A DNA stretch of 64,000 nucleotides, from positions 5,022,001-5,086,000 of the forward strand of contig JBBPUQ010000001.1 in assembly GCA_038501195.1 (NCBI GenBank), read 5' to 3'. The DNA is from Nemania diffusa. Lineage: Eukaryota; Ascomycota; Sordariomycetes; Xylariales; Xylariaceae. A model generated the notes under the pieces. It had not been told where the DNA came from and ran no database searches. It saw nothing but the letters and a program-made list of their open reading frames with translations. Both the position numbers and the translations under genes were made by a program. Below, in pieces: positions 23,084-34,845 of the stretch; the first letter of the stretch is position 1, and each line of letters starts with the position of its first letter.

Positions 23084-24517
23084 TTAGGCCTTGCTGGTTG
23101 CAGCAGCGGCACCGCCGGAGGCGGCGAGAGTGGACTTCTTAACCAGGGTCACGCCCGACGCCAAGTAAATCAGGGCCTCAGCGCCGAGCACGACGGCGAG
23201 AGTCACCAGGGCGCCGATGACGCCGGCCACGGGGAGGGAGATGTTGTTGCCCGCCTTGGTGGCGTGTTCTGTGCTGTTAGAGCCGGAGCCCGTGGACGTG
23301 GTTGCGCACGTGCCGGTGGTGACGCCGCAAACGCGGCACCAGTCGGCCGTGTCGCTGACGGCGAACTTGTTCATCTCGGATTGGAAGGTGGCCCAGGGCA
23401 GGAGGGTCTCGCTCTGGCCGAACAGGGGGTAGACCTGGGGCTCCAGCTGGGCCGCGGAGGCGTTGGAGAACAGGAAACGCACGGAGATGTCGTCGGCGCT
23501 GGGGTAGCCGCTGCTGCCCGAGCCGACGGTGGCGTTAGTGACCAGCTCGAAAGACATGGATGAGGCGTAGTCGACGATGCCGGTGAAATCGTCGGAGACA
23601 GCGGGGAGCTGCGCGAGGCCGAAGAAGGAGGAGAAGACGGCGTAGGCGCCGAACTGGATGTGGACGGGCAGCTTACCCTTGCCGGTGATGGTCCCGTTGA
23701 GGGCCTCAACGATCTGGCCGGCCAGCGTGGCGCCGGCGATGGCACGGATCGTCTCAGAGCTGTTGTAGGCCAGGCCCCACTCGTGCTCGTTGGCGAGCAG
23801 CTGGAGCTCGCGCAGGGTCTCGTTGGTCAACAGGTCTGAGGACGGGATGGTCTGGTTGTGGATGTTGGCGACGTTGACGTAGTCGAAGATGGAGTAAGCG
23901 TTCTTGAAGGTCGCGTTGGCGGCAGAGAAGGTGCTGTTGATGACGGGCAACAGGTTCTGAAAGAAGTCGGCGCTCTGCTGGTAGGTAGCGAGGTACTCGG
24001 CAGACGACAGATAGTTGTTGGAGGACACGACGGCGTTGGTGCATCCACTACCGCCCTGTAGCCAGGGGCTGTCCTCGGGCGTTGTGCCCGAGAAGGAGTT
24101 GTCTACGGTGTTGATGGGAATGTACTGGTATCCACCGAGCGGAGCGGTGACTTCGGAGTCGTTCCGGAGCTCCTGGGTAGAGAAATCGCCGGCCGGGGGG
24201 TAAAGACCCTGCAAGAAAGCCTGGGCCGAGCTCTGCAGGACATTGTCGACGGGCGCGGTGACAGTCAATTGCGGCAATGCGGCCGTGTTACGGCTCAAGC
24301 CGCGGATGGGAGAAGACGAATCGGAAGCGACATAGCGGTTGCGATAGTAGCCGCCCGAGAAATAGACCTGTTCGGCTCCCAGCGACGTCAAGTTTGTGGG
24401 AGCGAGGATCTTGGGTGTGCGATCACCGTGCCGAGAGAAGATGTAGAGGCCGAGGACAGTCTCGGACTTGACGAGCGGCAAGGCTGCCAGTGACAGCAGG
24501 GCTCCCTCCAAGAGCAT
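23084..24517 (-). CDS. Histidine acid phosphatase family protein, secreted and membrane-anchored
   Basis: Single-exon ORF of 477 codons. Residues 1-18 form a signal peptide (MLLEGALLSLAALPLVKS). RHGDRTP at 29-35 is the active-site motif of histidine acid phosphatases, with the phospho-accepting His at 30. Many N-glycosylation sequons (NLT, NST, NAT, NQT, NET, NGT) and conserved cysteines fit a secreted protein. Residues near 430-455 (LPVAGVIGALVTLAVVLGAEALIYL) are a membrane helix following a Ser/Thr stalk. The usual second motif, in which an HD pair supplies the proton donor, is not found. The matching region near 286-300 reads HIQFGAYAVFSSFFG. The protein may therefore be a divergent or inactive relative. 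It is GC-rich and convergent with the MFS gene. A CACGTG site lies about 435 bases upstream. Confidence 0.88.
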   Translation of the reverse strand: MLLEGALLSLAALPLVKSETVLGLYIFSRHGDRTPKILAPTNLTSLGAEQVYFSGGYYRNRYVASDSSSPIRGLSRNTAALPQLTVTAPVDNVLQSSAQAFLQGLYPPAGDFSTQELRNDSEVTAPLGGYQYIPINTVDNSFSGTTPEDSPWLQGGSGCTNAVVSSNNYLSSAEYLATYQQSADFFQNLLPVINSTFSAANATFKNAYSIFDYVNVANIHNQTIPSSDLLTNETLRELQLLANEHEWGLAYNSSETIRAIAGATLAGQIVEALNGTITGKGKLPVHIQFGAYAVFSSFFGLAQLPAVSDDFTGIVDYASSMSFELVTNATVGSGSSGYPSADDISVRFLFSNASAAQLEPQVYPLFGQSETLLPWATFQSEMNKFAVSDTADWCRVCGVTTGTCATTSTGSGSNSTEHATKAGNNISLPVAGVIGALVTLAVVLGAEALIYLASGVTLVKKSTLAASGGAAAATSKA

Positions 24518-26934
24518 TGTGCTGTGGATATATGATAACAGCAGTACCTAGGCTTGTGATTGTCTATATAGACTATGTATAGGTGCTGCACAGTACAGTC
24601 CAGTACCGTACAATGAGTCTAAGTGAGGCCTGTCGTGAGCGCGTCAAGTCGAGTCGAGTTGAGTCAAGTCAGTCACTTTCACAACGTACTGACAACCTTG
24701 ATTCAGAAACTTTCAGTGACCACTGCCTACCTATATAAGAAAAACAAAACACAAGCAGGAGAGAAGCGATCGTGCAGGAATAAATACCAAATAGCTCCTC
24801 AGCTTCCCCACCTCGCCTTACGAGCAACACTTACACTACCTACTCTTGGTAGGTCCCTACTTACAAATTCCTTATTCGGTAGTCTAGTGGAAGAGTCAGA
24901 AGCTAATCGAAGATTGGCTGGCCCACACTCTCGTCCTCTGTCTGCAGCATACACGTGTGTGTGCTACTTGTACGCATATGTGTAGGTAGGACTGTATTCT
25001 GTACAGGACTTGTGCCTTGGTACAGGATAAGGCATCACTGTATCACTGTGCCACTGCATGCCAAATGGTCGATGACAGACAAGGTTGAGGGCTGGGCGGC
25101 GTGATCCGGTCAAATCCGAGACAAGTTTTCCCCAATTCAAAATGCCTTCGGTCACCGAAGAACATCGGTAAGCGTGGCGGCCCTGTTCACTAGTGTGTTG
25201 AGCTGTAAAACTCGACGCTAGGCATCTTGGTCTAGATAGATGTGTAGATACCGATAGCGGAAGCGATATTTCGCTAGGTATCTGAAAACGACGATGAACT
25301 AGGTTGTTTGAGGGGTTGATTGTTAATGTTTTCGACATGTCAAGGTTCCCAGAATTCCCTGTCTAAATGCCGTAAATAACAGCATCTCCGCTGCTAACTA
25401 CCTCCTACCCGCCTATGCTAGCCTACATACGCCCCACAGCAGCTCCCTAGCTACTAGCTGCCGTTTGCCGATGAAGCGCCTTTGATTGGCTAGATAATCT
25501 AGATCTGCTTACCTCCAAGATATTACTGGTGGTACAACGCCCTTCGGCCTTATTAACCTCTAGGGTATCGTAGCCGATACTATTCGTTTATGATGTGGAG
25601 AGAACCATGAATTGGATATCTCCGGTTCCAGCTGCATGCATGGCCAATCGAACCTAGCATACAGATACTGGCTGCCTAAGCTCGGCTCTACCCTCTAGCC
25701 CGCCTGCAAACCATGTCATGTATAGAAGTACTATACATACAGTTCATAGGTAGAAAATGTTTCTACTAAGTACGATTAGAGGTTTCTTACGCATGGGTTT
25801 TTATGCGTATGTGTTCTAGTTTCTATGAATACTAGAAGTCCTTATATTAACTCAATTGGGTGCCGCCAGTCAGTTTTCTATGTTAATATCTATAGTTATG
25901 TGTTCATACCAACCTCGAGAAGAAATATTAGGTAGTTAGTACTTGTAGGTTCAGCCCCCCTGGTGATAAATCTACAGGGGATAGTCTCTAGCGTAAGTAG
26001 CTACATAGGTATATAGTTACTGTAAGAGTAAATATATGATTGGGGAATGATATTCATGTGAAAGCTACCTAGACTATGTAGGTAGGTATGCACAAGAAAC
26101 GGTCTTTAAACCGGTCATTAAAATGGTTAGGATTTATTATGAATAAAACCGGATAACGAGAGCCATTTCCCCGCTATCTTAAGTCTTGCATACAGTCTAC
26201 ACCCAACCTCAGCTTAAATCGTGCTATGAGACCTTCTATGCGACTTACAATAGACCTAAAACTCGATCTTCTTTGCCCTTATTCTAGGCCATCGCCGGCG
26301 TCCTATCCGATATAACACCTCTCTAGATGGATCTTCTCTCTGACATCGAAGTACTAGATTAGGTGGATGAGTGTACACGACACTTCCTGGTACGCGGTAT
26401 GTTTTCCGAAGTAGCTGTTGCGTTTCACGGCCGAAAGCCATATCATCTATTGTATCGGTATCAAAAAGGGGATATAATCGGCCGTATGGTAAGCGGGACT
26501 ACAATTCTTCTCACAAAGATCTTATATCGAGGATTTGCCTAGATAACCCCCCCAAAAGCTAATATGGTTAGTTATACTATAAAGTGTTATGTATGATCAC
26601 GTCTGCACCGTTCCCTCGTAGAATCGTGAATGCAGTTGGCTTCAACGAGAGGACTTGACGTTGCGCGAATAGTACCTAGGTTAAAACGTATGTCTGATCT
26701 ATGACTTACACTGTTGATGGTACCAGTATTTGTGGATCCGACTTTTTGCTGGTGAGCTTATTAGTCAGAGAATAAGCATTGATTTCGTGTTGGTTTGTGT
26801 TAACCTCCGGTGTGTTTCGGCGTGACACGATTGTCTTATATTTCAACATTGCCTGACTTTCAGTGACCAAGGTAATTTCGGGGTATCATATTATAACCAA
26901 ACCCTTCGAATCACCAACAAGCGTGTAAGAAATC
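24518..26934. other. Divergent intergenic interval
   Basis: About 2.4 kb upstream of both the phosphatase-family gene (minus) and the dehydrogenase gene (plus). It contains short GTCGAGTC-type repeats near 24645-24680, a CACGTG site at 24952-24957 and AGGTA-rich AT-rich sequence from 25700 on. The ORFs at 24623-24985 and 24964-25338 overlap on opposite strands and have no support. Confidence 0.5.
24952..24957. promoter_or_regulatory. CACGTG E-box upstream of the phosphatase-family gene
   Basis: A palindromic CACGTG lies about 435 bases before the start codon at 24517. It matches the core bound by the phosphate regulators Pho4 (yeast) and NUC-1 (Neurospora). A six-base site occurs often by chance, so phosphate control is only a suggestion. 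Confidence 0.25.
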
Positions 26935-28014
26935 ATGCCTCAAACCTGGTTTGTGACCGGTTGTTCCAGCGGCTTCGGCGAGCTCTTTGTGCGCCAGCTT
27001 CGCGAGTTAGGAGATAATGTCATCGCCGCTGGCCGCAACGCCGAGACCAAACTCGCCCACCTAAAGGAGACCGGCGCCGCTATAATAGATCTCGATGTTT
27101 CCGCCCCGGCCGCCGAAATCGAGGCCAAGATGACCGGGGCCTGGGATCTGTACCCCGGTGGCATTGACGTAGTCGTTAATAATGCCGGTTACATCCTCAG
27201 CGGTGCTGTCGAAGAGTTGCTGTAAGCAGGTTCAGAACACCATTTCTGACAACTAATCACCGTGTCTGTCAGCATGGTTTGAGATTCATCCCCTGCTCAT
27301 GAGGACAATGCGGTTTTAGGTCCCACGAGCTCGAGGATATTATGAAGACGAACTTCTACGGCCCTATGAATATCACCAGATCCTTGCTACCTAAACTCCG
27401 CGCTAAAGGCGTAGGCACGCTCCTGTATATAAGTTCTCAAGCAGGCTGGCATGCCGATCCCGGTGCGTCCGGATATTGCGCGAGCAAGTTCGCTCTTGAA
27501 GGTATTTCATGTCTATATGTGCATCAACTTTTTAAGAACTCTTAAACTATGCAGCAGTTGTTTTTATATATAAACACCCGCATGTGTATGTATGAAACGA
27601 CGAAGGCTAAACCCCGGTTATCTAGGCGCCGTCGAATGCCTCTCACAAGAACTAGCCATGTTCGCGCCGGGTATCAAAGTGCTCATCGTCGAGCCCGGGT
27701 ACTTTCGAACCCGCGCCTTCAGCAAGATCAACCACGTGCCGCCCCGCGTGCCCGACTACGCCGGTTTTAACGCGGCCGTGCGCGGCGTCGAGGCCGGTAT
27801 TGTGGGGAATGAGCCCGGAGACGCCGATAAGGGCGTTGCCATCATGATCGATTTGGTCAAGGGGACTGGGGTGGCTGCTGGTAAAGATATACCGCTTCGC
27901 GTACCCCTAGGGAGCGACGGTTGGGGTAGGATCAGGGCGAAGTGTGAGAATATGATCAAGATCTGTGACGACTGGGAAGAGGTGGCTAAGAGCACGGATA
28001 TTGCTCAGCAATGA
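26935..28014 (+). CDS. Short-chain dehydrogenase/reductase (classical SDR)
   Basis: Three exons, 26935-27221, 27320-27501 and 27626-28014 (introns of 98 and 124 bases, phases 2 and 1), give 285 residues. The protein starts directly with MPQTWFVTGCSSGFGELFVR, whose TGCSSGFG is the NAD(P)-binding TGxxxGxG motif. An Arg in AAGRNAET at the end of the second strand suggests NADP preference. NNAG near residue 82 is the structural motif. The catalytic Ser is in LLYISSQAG and the YxxxK pair is in SGYCASKFALEG, just before the second intron. The C-terminal exon (AVECLSQELAMFAPGIKVLIVEPGYFRT) continues the Rossmann fold and contains the substrate-specificity region. It is a soluble oxidoreductase of unknown substrate. 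No cluster partners are present, so its pathway cannot be inferred. Confidence 0.9.
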
Positions 28015-29170
28015 TTATGTTATTAGGGGACAGTATTGTACGTGATGTTTTTATATGTAGTAATTCTCATCAACATATAGACTACTAGTATACACATCTT
28101 GGGAAATGATTAACTTAACTATCAGCTAAGGTAAGCTAGCCTAATACAAATGAACATTATTAAATCAAAAGTAAAAAAGCCGCCTCCATGATGAGTTAAA
28201 AACATTTGCACCGTATCTAATCTATTCACTGACTGAAGGTGAATTATTTAGTTACGTTGTGTCAGTGAGGGCAATTAGTTCCGGCTTCCTAGGAAGTCGG
28301 CTTAAAATAAAAACCCCTAGTAATAAAGATATACTGTCCGTTTATTACGGTCAGCTCATGAGCTTATGAGTGATAACGAATGCAAACTGGAAATTATACA
28401 GTACAATTATACGAAGTTGGGGTACAGCTCAGGGCTAGAACCCGGTTGAAAGCGGCCTAGCTTAGCTACGCATAAATTGTACTGCGTATCCTACGCAGTA
28501 ATTGGAAGCATCCTAGTAAACCTTCAAGTAGCGAGACTTACTATCCCGCAGCGGCTGAGAGGAAGTGGCGTTCGCGGGCAGAGCCGGTCGTCTAGGTACC
28601 TAGTGTGAAGGGTTGACTAGTCTAATTGCTTCGTATAATGAAAGCGAAGAGGATGCCTCGGTATTAGATCTACAGGGTAGCCCGGATAGGTATGGAACCG
28701 TATAGCTACGTAGTAGCTGGCCTTTTTCGACTTCGATGGAGAGGATAATATTCCTCCCCGTAACACCTAGGTAGTCACTGGTGTTTGTATGGACTATAAC
28801 GAGGCGATATAAAAGTGGTTATAAGAGTAGAACGAGGACCCTGCTGGCCGTGATAATCGAGCTTATGTACCCGTCTTAATGCTGCATGGCACCCCTATCG
28901 TTGCTGTTATCTAACAAATCATAAACACGTCAGACTATAGTAGTTGACCTATGGGTCCCCAGGCCCCGGATAAGTAGCTTGTAAATCTTTTAGGATTGAG
29001 AGCGGGTTCTACGCGAACTAGTGATCATAGCTGAATCCTCTTTTCCATTGTCCCTTTGTTGATAGTACAGATCTACCGTGAGGCAATCATAAGAAAGACC
29101 ACAGATGACCAATGACTAGTATGTACATTTTGATACCCCAGCTCAGCCTTATTGCTCATCTACTGAACTA
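28015..29170. other. Convergent intergenic interval
   Basis: About 1.2 kb, AT-rich, between the 3' ends of the SDR gene and the MMSDH gene. No gene, RNA or repeat was recognised. Confidence 0.55.
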
Positions 29171-31042
29171 CTAGCTGTGTGTAGGCATTGCTACATCCGC
29201 TTTCTTAGAGATGGCGTCGGCGCTTGACCACATAGCTGTCACTGTCTTTTGTTGTGTGTAGAAGCTGACACCCGGCCTGCCGTAAAAGGTGCTGGCACCA
29301 CCACCGGCGATACTCTTCTTATTGCCTGTGAATGAGAACATGGGTAGCGGTACTGGGATAGGAACATTTATGCCGACCTGTCCAGCTTCGATGTTTCTCC
29401 TGAACGTTTCCGCCGTGGGACCTGATCTTGTGAAGATGGCTGTGCCGTTGCCATACTCATTCTTATTGATTAATTCAATAGCCTCGTCGAGGGTATCCAC
29501 GTTGAGGCAGACCAACACGGGACCGAATATCTCCTCCTTGTAGCAGGTCATGTCCGGTGTCACGTTCGTAATGATCGTTGGCGCAATCCAATTTCCGTTG
29601 GGGTATTTCTCCGGCTTGAAGCCACGGCCGTCTAAGAGGATGGTGGCGCCCTCCTTCTCTGCGCTTGCAATGATCGACTCGATTCTTTCTTTGCTATGAG
29701 GAGAGATGACCGGTCCAAGATCAGCACCTTCTTCGAAGCCTCCGTTGACTTGGAGCTTCTTGGCACTCTCTGCTAGCTCCGGCAGCCACTCCTTTGTCTC
29801 GCCAACCATCACCAAGGTACTCAAGGCCATGCATCGCTGGCCAGCAGCGCCGAAGGCAGCACCAATGATTGCGTTGATGAACTGGTTCTTATTGCAGTCC
29901 GGGAGCACGGCAGCATGGTTCTTGGCACCCAAATTGGCTTGTACTCGCTTCCCATTCGCGGATCCCCGAGTAAAGATGTACTCGCCAGCCTTGTTGCCAC
30001 CAACAAAGCTGATGGCTTTGATGTCTGGGGCATCTAGAAGGAAGTTCACTGCGCGGTGGGCACCGTGGACGACGTTAATGACGCCATCCGGGAAACCGGC
30101 CTTCTTGGCCAGCTCGACGAGAATCATGGCAGCGCCTGGGTCTCGCTCAGAGGGCTTCAGTATGAGGGTATTGCCGGTCACTGTGGCGATGGGGATACAC
30201 CAGAGAGGGATCATAGCAGGGAAGTCTGCAGGATTGTTAGTCACGGAAATGTCTGGGGTAGATAATTGAAGGCCATGGCTTCACATACTAAAGGGGCAAA
30301 TGGCAGCCACCACGCCCAATGGCTCCTTATATGTCCGAGTCTCCATATCCTTGGCAACCTCGAGCACCTCGCCCTTCAAGAACTCTGGTGCGCCACAAGC
30401 CGCCTCAGCGACCTGGAGGCCGCGCAGAACGTCACCTTTGGCATCCGCGAACGTCTTGCCCTGTTCTAGTGTGATGCTCGCTGCTAACCGGTCCCAGTTC
30501 TCGCGGATTAGGCCGACGAACTTGAACATGATCTGCTGGCGAGCCATGACGCTGGTGTTGCGCCAGGTAGGGAACGCCTTCTTGGCGCTCTGGACGGCGG
30601 CTTCCAACTCGGCATCAGTCATCTGCGGGACGCGAGTAACGAGGTTATTAGTGGCTGGGTCATACAGCTCGATGAAGTCCGTGGCCTCACTAGGCACGAA
30701 CTGGTTGTTTATAAAATAAGGGGTATCCTCGGGGGTCTCAATCTTGTTATGATTTGTGGGATAGCTGGTGGCAGTTGAGGCTAAGGCACTCATGGGGCGG
30801 ATGTGCTGAGCTGTGGCAGCTAGCCGCCTCATGGCGGCTGTTGTGGAAGCCATTGTTGATGTGGCGAGAAGAGAGGGCGTTCGAAGGCGAAGAGAGGGAG
30901 ATGATATGAAAGACGAGGAGTAGAGGCGAGTCGTTGTCCGACTTGCTCTGGCGGTGAGGTTTCTTGTTCTGGCAAGACGATGCATGATCGAGGACCTCGG
31001 GATTCGGCCAGCCAACCACAGCAAACGGTTACTATGAAGCAC
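29171..31042 (-). CDS. Mitochondrial methylmalonate-semialdehyde dehydrogenase (ALDH6 family)
   Basis: Two exons, 31042-30289 and 30225-29171, joined across a 63-base phase-1 intron give 602 residues. The N-terminus is rich in Arg, Ser and Thr with few acidic residues, as in a mitochondrial presequence. Methionines at 1 and 20 are both possible starts. The core shows [26 protein letters not shown], then NFPAMIPLW just after the intron, [38 protein letters not shown] and [12 protein letters not shown] with the catalytic Cys near residue 383. The GAKNH motif in place of the usual glutamate base is characteristic of this CoA-acylating aldehyde dehydrogenase. It converts malonate and methylmalonate semialdehydes to acetyl- and propionyl-CoA in valine, beta-alanine and inositol breakdown. 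The C-terminus with [17 protein letters not shown] is typical. Confidence 0.94.
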
Positions 31043-31860
31043 CTTATATATGTGAGGTGTGAGCTGGCACGAAAGGAGGAGCCAAGGTCCTCTTTATCCG
31101 TGCTGGTGACCGCTGTCGGTCTCGGGAGCCCTTGTGAGCTACCTACATCACGGTACCACTTATTGTTGGGGTATTCATGTGGGGTACAGTCTCTCTCCCT
31201 AGGTACCTGGTTAGGACCGTTAGGTGGTCAGCCAGTGAGCTACCTACCGCCTACGTAGGTACTTAGTAAGTTACAAGCCGCGCTTGTGTCTATCTTATCT
31301 CCTATTATCGGCAAATACTAGGTATTTGCCTAACAACCTCCTAGTAGCAAATAGGTATCTCTATGCGACTAGGACGTAGATAGAGGCAAGACCCCACTAC
31401 CTATTCATTGCCGACTATACGCGTTTGAGCCCGCGTTCAGAAGGTTGAAGATAAGTGCATCTGCCTTCCAAGCGACAACGGTAATAAGTGCTTTGAATTG
31501 GCTACCTGCGATAATTAAGTAGATATTTAAAGAAAAAGTTAGGTAGATTGCCCCGGGTTCTGGCCGGGGCTAGGAGGCACATGGCAGCTGATCATCGATA
31601 GCCTCGCCCTCGCCCTGTACTTTCCCTTCACGCACAGAACCGCTGTTTTTCGTCGCACAATGACGTTTATATACTCTCTGTCCCAAGCGTTGGAACACCC
31701 TAAACAGTCGGGGTTGGCGTGGGCCATTTCTATCCTGCCGTGTGCCCCGTCCTTCTTAAGCTACCAATGCCACGCTTGTAGCTCTCTTAAGGCTACCATG
31801 AAGACCGTGAAGGGAGATGGCTGAGCGCACCCGGTCAGGCCGGAGCTTGAAGCTGCTCAG
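31043..31860. other. Interval between VMA13 3' end and MMSDH promoter
   Basis: About 0.8 kb holding the promoter of the MMSDH gene and the 3' UTR of VMA13. AGGTA/TACCT words are dense between 31195 and 31350. Nothing else was recognised. Confidence 0.5.
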
Positions 31861-33424
31861 TTAATTCTCGAAGCTGTATTTTAGCCAGCCACCAAGCGCA
31901 CGCAAGCTTTCCCACCGCACATTCTCGTCGGAGTCTTGCATAAGTTCCATGATACGAGTCTTCAGTCCAAGCTTCTCTAGTTGGTGCCTCTTCTCAGGAA
32001 CTTCCTTGACTAGACAGCCGATGTCGTTGCAGGCAATGGCTAACACAGCCTTGTCGTTCTCCCACGGCTTTTTCATGATTTCTGCTATCTTCTTAGGGAT
32101 CTCGCCGTTTTCATGCTCGAAAATCTTGCGCGCGTTTTCAGTCCAGAATACTTGGTGCCGATGGGGTGGTGACCATCTCAGATGTCCAGACTGAACCTCG
32201 GCTATATACTCGTCGAACGTCGTCTTTGTTTTCTGGTAGTCGTCTAGCATTTCCTTCAGTTTGTCGAGATCCTCCTGTAGGTCTGGGTCTGTCAAGTGAC
32301 GACCACCAACGTTCTGAAGCAGGGCCGGTAGTCTGGCAAGTACAGCTGTTGGGAGTAGTGTAGAAGGGCTAGCCTCGAGGAGGTTGTGTAGCGTCGAAAG
32401 AATGAGCCGCGTGGTCTTCTCTTTGGGTGAGAGCCGTAATAGCTGCGTATAGAGAAGAATGATATCGTATTCACTATTTGTGGGTTAGTCAAATAAAGAA
32501 CTCTCGTTTAGGCTCTTACGTACTCATTCATATCATCACCGATGTCCTCTGCTTCGAAACTTAACTGCCAGAGGACCAACAGAACGTGATAGAGAAGTTG
32601 GAGACCAACCCCACCACTTAAACTTTCCAAACCACCACTTCTTGGAGCGGAATTACCACTCCACAGGCTAGCGGACGACTCGGCGCCGAACCCGGCAGCT
32701 TTTCGCAGGATGTCGATCAAAGGGGTGACGGTTTCGCTTCTTTGTTTCCAGAATAATTGCCTATTCGTTTGGCTATACAGCAAAGATGAGTATTCCATTA
32801 CGGCAATATCTTGCAAGCCCGCATCGTTTGAGCTTTTGGTGAGAGTGCATAGGTAGCTCAGTATCAGGGGAAGGGCGTGTTCTGTGGCTGGGGATGCATC
32901 CTGCGCGTTCGCCATAAGTATTGCTAGTACGGTGGACGTAAGGAGAGGAATAGGATCTTCGACTTGGTTGGAATGCGCGAGGAGTGGTATAAGGTGTCTG
33001 TATGGATCGGAATCTTGATAAAGCGCTTTCGCGAGAGCTGGAACACCTTTGATGAAGAATACACGAGTTAGGAAAAGAAGCCAAGGAGTCACCATACCCG
33101 AGGGCAGGAGAGAAGTGTAGGGCGCGTACCTTGTAGGAGATCGCTCAGCAGGACGAGAATGTATTGCACCACATCGGAGCGCCTGCTGGCGGACTCCAGG
33201 ACACCCGGGGTGCCTGGCTCTCCGACAAAAAGTATCCGGTAGCCATCCAGGTCGCTCTCAACGACCTGCTTTCTCTGCTCTTTCCTGACTTTGTCCACAG
33301 CTCTGATCTTGGCCAACTGACTCTCTGTAATGGTGCCGGCCCTCGCTGCACCATCCCAGGGAATTGGCCGCTGTCGGATGTTGTTCTGCAGCGAACCAAG
33401 ATAGGGAGGAGGATCGAGTGACAT
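31861..33424 (-). CDS. vma13: V-type proton ATPase subunit H (Vma13)
   Basis: Three exons, 33424-33130, 33046-32524 and 32473-31861, with introns of 83 and 50 bases, give 476 residues, close to yeast Vma13 (478). The family's armadillo-like helical protein has an N-terminal lobe (PPYLGSLQNNIRQRPIPWDG, SQLAKIRAVDKVRKEQR, VLLSDLLQ joined to GVPALAKALYQ). The C-terminal lobe has the conserved blocks LRWSPPHRHQVFWTENA, NDKAVLAIACNDIGCLV and MQDSDENVRWESLRALG. The second intron begins within the Asp codon after DDMN and resumes with EYDIILLYTQ. Subunit H bridges the V1 sector and stator, and it activates the enzyme when V1 and Vo are joined on vacuolar and endosomal membranes. It is divergent from the Rieske-domain gene, with about 600 bases of shared promoter. 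Confidence 0.95.
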
Positions 33425-34029
33425 GATGCGAGGGAATTAATGTTTCGCGCTGAAGACACGACACGAACGTTGGCGATCGAGCGTTGACGATGGGTAAAAG
33501 TTGAAGGCGAGCCTTGTGTTCTATCTCCTGCCTTGGTAGGAATGAAATAAGGTGCTTATTGGATGGACGACATCAAGCTTGCACAGGTGCTTCCAATCAG
33601 GTGGACGGAGAGGCTGGTTGGTGGGGAGCTCTACATATAGCGACTGTGGTACGTACCGGGTAGCTTGTATAACCCTTTAAAGTTTAGGTTCCCAACTTTG
33701 TTAGGTGCCTAAATCATAAAATAATTAACCAAGGTAGTCTTTGCTAGGAATTTATATGTCCATGATTGAGAGAGCTTATATCATAAAAACACAATTAATA
33801 TCTTATCTGGCTGAGTGTGAGTGTTACTAGGTAGGTAGATAGGCTCATGAATTTGTCTCGAGGCCCACTATCTAGGAGTACCTAGACAAACCCTATCATA
33901 CTCTGTATTCTGCCCGTAGCTTACTTACAGACGTCAAATAAATATAAAACGTCAACTACCACCGAATCCTAGAAAGTGCGCCTTTGAGATATTTATATTA
34001 TCAAACCCCTTAGCGTCTTGAACCGGCTG
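33425..34029. other. Divergent promoter interval VMA13/Rieske gene
   Basis: About 600 bases holding the promoters of both genes. It is AT-rich toward 33700-33990. No specific element is supported. Confidence 0.5.
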
Positions 34030-34845
34030 ATGACAACAGCGGTATCATTTGCCGCGCCATCCCGGAAGGGTGACGCCTGGTTCTTTGCCGGACTCACCTC
34101 AAGTTTCCCTAACCTGACCGAGTCGGGTGCCGATGTTTTACACGAAGCTCGGCCCTGTGTGAACGGGGAGTCTGCGCCGGGTTGCAAAGTCTTCGAGATT
34201 CCCCTAGGCGACACTTCACAGGCGCACCAGATTGAAGGGGACGCGATGACCTCTTACCACGGCGTCCCCTTGCAAAACCAAGTTCTCATATTCCAATATC
34301 GAGGCAAAATCCACGCCGTCGATAATGTGAGTCGGCTTGGTCCTCTTGGAAGTGTTTCGATACTAAGTTGCCACGCAGAAATGCCCGCACTCGTCGTTCC
34401 CATTGGCCAGTATGATCCCCGGAACCTTCTGCTTCTCTTGCCCACTCATATAGAAATGAGTAAATGGATTGGCTGTTCACGCTAAATTTAGACTTCTGAC
34501 TTTGCACAGATGGCACTCCATTTGATATTGAGGACTTTGGCATAGTATTGAGCGCTGGCATTACTTGTCCGAAGCACGGTTGGTCGTTTGACTTATACAC
34601 TGGGCGAGCAGACCGCAGCAACTACATCCTTCGTACTGTATGTGGGCTATTTAAATTAGAAATATTGACAGCCTTGTTCGTTCTATGCAGCACAAAAATT
34701 AGGGCACTAATTCTCAGCATCACAGTGGGAGGTCCAGTTACGCCCTATAGAAAAGCGCGAGACCGAAATCGGGGGTGATGACAGTCAAAAGGCGAATAAA
34801 GACGCCCAGGAGGTCTGGGTCAGGAGGAAACAGCGTATGGGTTAG
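34030..34845 (+). CDS. Rieske [2Fe-2S] domain protein
   Basis: Four exons, 34030-34326, 34379-34409, 34510-34637 and 34726-34845, join to 191 residues. The start used is the ATG at 34030; the preceding in-frame codons begin with TTG. Residues 1-99 (MTTAVSFAAPSRKGDAWFFAG... to IHAVDN) form the start of the Rieske fold. The first iron-sulfur motif, CPH with SSFPL at 101-108, is encoded by the tiny 31-base second exon. The second motif, CPKHGWSFDL, places Cys129 and His132, so all four ligands (C101, H103, C129, H132) are present. The last exon gives WEVQLRPIE and the basic end VRRKQRMG. It is a stand-alone ferredoxin-like protein, likely an electron-transfer partner of an oxygenase or a nitrite-reductase-small-subunit-like protein. 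No partner gene is adjacent. Confidence 0.87.

Noticed and set aside
23030..23563. 177-codon plus-strand ORF opposite the phosphatase-family gene
   Set aside because: Antisense shadow of a GC-rich coding region with a signal peptide and catalytic motif on the other strand.
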